From NCBI GenBank assembly GCA_026710565.1, contig JAPOQV010000008.1:1-7753 (forward strand): DNA of 7,753 nt, read 5' to 3'. This document shows, piece by piece, positions 6,475 to 7,753 of this stretch (positions are counted from its first letter, which is position 1; every line of letters starts with the position of its first letter). A program made the translations under genes and the position numbers. This DNA comes from Spirochaetaceae bacterium. GTDB lineage: Bacteria > Spirochaetota > Spirochaetia > SZUA-6 > Bin103. The notes under the pieces were generated by a model. The model saw only the letters and a program-made list of their open reading frames with translations, made no database searches and was not told where the DNA came from.

Positions 6475-7566
6475 TTACTTCCCACCGTACCGCCGGATGT
6501 CGGAAATACGGATCTCACCGATCTGGCCGAAGAAGTTGCCCCAGCCCAGGTAGTTGAAGCCGCCCCCGTATCGGGTGTAACCGGTCAGGCGGCTGAACAC
6601 GCTGAACTGCGCGTCGTGCTCTCGATCGTTGACCAGTCTGCGGCCGTCGGGATTGCGCATCTCCCAGATCGGCCTGCCGTCCAGGAAGAGCTGGTGCACA
6701 TCCTCGGCGTAGCCGTACTGCCAGGCCACGTGGTGCCACTCCGTGTCGTCGATCCCCGCCTCCTCCGGCGGGGCCACCATGCCCTGCGGCCGCATCCAGG
6801 GGTGCAGGTACTTCCACGTGTGGTCGCGGCTCTGGAAGTGCACGCCCGGCGCCATGCCTGCATCGGGCGAGTTGAGGTCGGACAGATACAGCTCCCACAC
6901 CCCGCTCTCCCTGGTGTCGTAGGTCCCGCAGATGTGCCCGTAGTCGAACCGCTTCAGGGGAGGGTCGCCGAACCCCTGCCACGGCCCGCCCCGGCGCACC
7001 CAGGCTTCCACCGTCCATTCCCCGGCGCAGGTCTTCAGATCGAGCCTGGGATCCGGCCGGTGGCCGCCTTCGAACCTGGGATAGCTCTCCTTCTCCTGGC
7101 CCACGACCGCGTAGCCGTGCTCGCCGTGCCCGGTCTCCTGCGGGAACCTCCCGTCCCGGCCCGGCCAGCACACCCGCCGGTCCGCGCCCATGTTGGTGTA
7201 GGTGAGCGCGAGCTCCTCTTCGCCGCTCACCCGTTCCGGGATCAACCGGCCGCTCGGTCCCTGCCAGTCGTACAGCGCCACGGTGTGTTGGTCGACGTCG
7301 AACACGCGCAGGGCCGGCGGCAGCACCGTGAGCGTGAGCTCCGCGCGATCCTGCAGCCTCAGGGCATCGGTTACCCGCACGGCCAGCCTCGACCATCCTT
7401 CCTCGATCGCGGTTCCGGCCAGGCACCCGGTCCTCGCGTCCAGGCCCACGCCCTCCGGCAGGGTCCCCGAGACGACCTCCCACGCCAGCGGCCCGGCCAT
7501 CTGCTCGGCGGCCAGCGCGGCGCTGTAGGCGGCACCCGCGACAGCCCGGGGCGGCGACGGGGCGAT
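6475..7566 (-). CDS. Copy D: 5'-truncated Ig-like / LamG protein
   Basis: About 363 residues of a fourth paralog. The visible part matches the second half of A, B and C: a putative Ig domain at about residues 5-84 (AGAAY, GTLPEGV, GCLAGT, VRVTDA), then the second LamG-like domain at about 92-363 (DQHTVALYDWQ, GEWTVEAW, HICGTYD, GVWELYLS, WHHVAWQYGYAEDVHQLFLDG, GWGNFFGQIGEIR). The first LamG domain and the preceding Ig domain are missing. Paralog similarity fades around 7550-7566, exactly where plus-strand receptor-like coding begins. The open frame continues to a possible TTG at 7639-7641, but those extra residues match no paralog and lie antisense to the receptor fragment, so no genuine start is called. 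The C-terminus is RRYGGK, three residues longer than in B and C, and its last codons form the ribosome binding site of C. D is first in the visible operon. Its second LamG domain is much closer to that of A than to B or C. Confidence 0.85.
   Translation of the reverse strand: MAPSPPRAVAGAAYSAALAAEQMAGPLAWEVVSGTLPEGVGLDARTGCLAGTAIEEGWSRLAVRVTDALRLQDRAELTLTVLPPALRVFDVDQHTVALYDWQGPSGRLIPERVSGEEELALTYTNMGADRRVCWPGRDGRFPQETGHGEHGYAVVGQEKESYPRFEGGHRPDPRLDLKTCAGEWTVEAWVRRGGPWQGFGDPPLKRFDYGHICGTYDTRESGVWELYLSDLNSPDAGMAPGVHFQSRDHTWKYLHPWMRPQGMVAPPEEAGIDDTEWHHVAWQYGYAEDVHQLFLDGRPIWEMRNPDGRRLVNDREHDAQFSVFSRLTGYTRYGGGFNYLGWGNFFGQIGEIRISDIRRYGGK
6478..6483 (-). promoter_or_regulatory. Ribosome binding site of copy C, inside the end of copy D
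   Basis: GGGAAG on the minus strand, 7 bases before the ATG at 6468-6470. These six bases are also the last two sense codons (Gly-Lys) of copy D, whose TAA (6475-6477) lies in the spacer. Termination on D thus brings the ribosome onto the start of C, which fits translational coupling. Confidence 0.7.
6836..6981 (-). repeat. Near-identical block shared with copy A (member in copy D)
   Basis: Direct-repeat partner of 151-296, about 6.7 kb away in the same orientation. The closeness of the two outermost copies, with the more divergent copies B and C between them, suggests recent duplication or gene conversion limited to the second LamG domain. Confidence 0.8.
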
Positions 7567-7570
7567 CAAC
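7545..7570. other. Junction between copy D and the receptor-like fragment
   Basis: Left of this point the minus strand matches the Ig-like domain of the paralogs; right of it the plus strand codes for an unrelated protein. Both genes lack their 5' ends here. The hexamer GGGGCG occurs twice, at 7548-7553 and 7559-7564, in a very GC-rich stretch that could have served as microhomology. I see no insertion-sequence end, target duplication or attachment-site pattern. Confidence 0.6.
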
Positions 7571-7753
7571 GTGGACCGGTTTCCGGAGGAGCGGGTGAAC
7601 ATTTCCGACCACGTCGCCGAGGACGGCTCGGAGCACCACAACCTGACGCTGGCGCTCGCCTACGACCTGAGCCGCGCGTTCTCGCTCGAGTCCACCTCCA
7701 GCATCTACCAGCACGACTATCGCCGGGAGGAGGACCTGGACCAGACCCCGGCG
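7562..7753 (+). CDS. Internal fragment resembling a TonB-dependent outer-membrane receptor barrel
   Basis: A 64-codon open frame runs off the window edge on the opposite strand from the array. It lacks a start: the frame is closed by TAG at 7526-7528 and has no ATG before the homology-like part. Coding character is strong, with 61 of 64 codons ending in G or C. The product contains ISDHVAEDGSEHHNLTLALA, then YDLSRAFSLESTSSIYQHDY, then RREEDLDQTPA. Alternating beta-strand residues, YDLS...FSLEST, and a (D/R)Y...D.D.TP turn are what I know from the barrel of TonB-dependent receptors (strand, turn, then a 'TS-aromatic...D.D.TP' segment). These receptors import siderophores, vitamins or glycans across the outer membrane. 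The family call rests on pattern recognition of a short piece; another outer-membrane barrel is possible. It begins mid-protein at the junction with copy D, so it is truncated or chimeric. Confidence 0.5.

Noticed and set aside
5271..6557. Long plus-strand open frame (428 codons) opposite copy C, and a similar one at 2042-2995 opposite copy B
   Set aside because: Same antisense-shadow pattern. No ribosome site and no recognisable fold, and they run across the gene boundaries of the array.
7540..7570. Insertion-sequence end or integration site at the junction
   Set aside because: No inverted repeat, transposase or target duplication is visible. Only a short GC-rich direct repeat is present, which is too common in such DNA to carry weight.
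7567..7641. N-terminal extension of copy D starting at a TTG at 7639-7641
   Set aside because: These residues have no counterpart in the paralogs, no ribosome site is evident, and the plus strand here is strongly coding for another protein.

Overview
The window is high-GC bacterial DNA. Almost all of it is coding on the minus strand and reads as one tandem array of four paralogous genes, here called D, C, B and A in order of transcription from right to left. Each complete copy encodes a protein of about 730 residues with the same order of parts: an N-terminal LamG/concanavalin A-like domain, two putative-Ig (He_PIG, cadherin-like) domains, and a second LamG-like domain that ends in a nearly invariant C-terminus (LGWGNFFGQIGEIR...RRY). 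No catalytic domain, membrane segment, signal peptide or lipobox is visible in any copy. The best-supported role is binding of glycan or another ligand, or adhesion. The ligand, partners and location cannot be read from the sequence.

Layout. Positions 1-2024 hold copy A, whose second LamG domain is cut by two in-frame stops and then by the window edge. Copy B occupies 2057-4240 and copy C 4260-6470; both are complete. Copy D (6475 to about 7566) lacks its first LamG domain and most or all of its first Ig-like domain. The gaps are only 4, 19 and 32 bases. Copies A, B and C each have a strong Shine-Dalgarno sequence 7 bases before ATG, so this looks like one operon whose promoter lies outside the window. 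No intergenic stretch exceeds 40 bases, and I found no tRNA, rRNA, CRISPR, transposase or terminator.

The right end (about 7562-7753) changes character abruptly. The plus strand becomes an open, strongly coding frame that resembles an internal piece of a TonB-dependent outer-membrane receptor. It begins mid-protein exactly where copy D loses its 5' part, so two 5'-truncated genes meet head to head with no promoter between them. This is either a real rearrangement breakpoint or a chimeric join from amplification or assembly.

The receptor-like fragment points to a Gram-negative organism, if it truly belongs to this genome. LamG plus He_PIG proteins in paralogous sets are common in large genomes of uncultured or environmental bacteria, but the phylum cannot be fixed from this window. 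The features most worth a second look are the array itself, the junction at about 7550-7566, the nonsense codons in copy A, and blocks of near identity shared by the two outermost copies, A and D.
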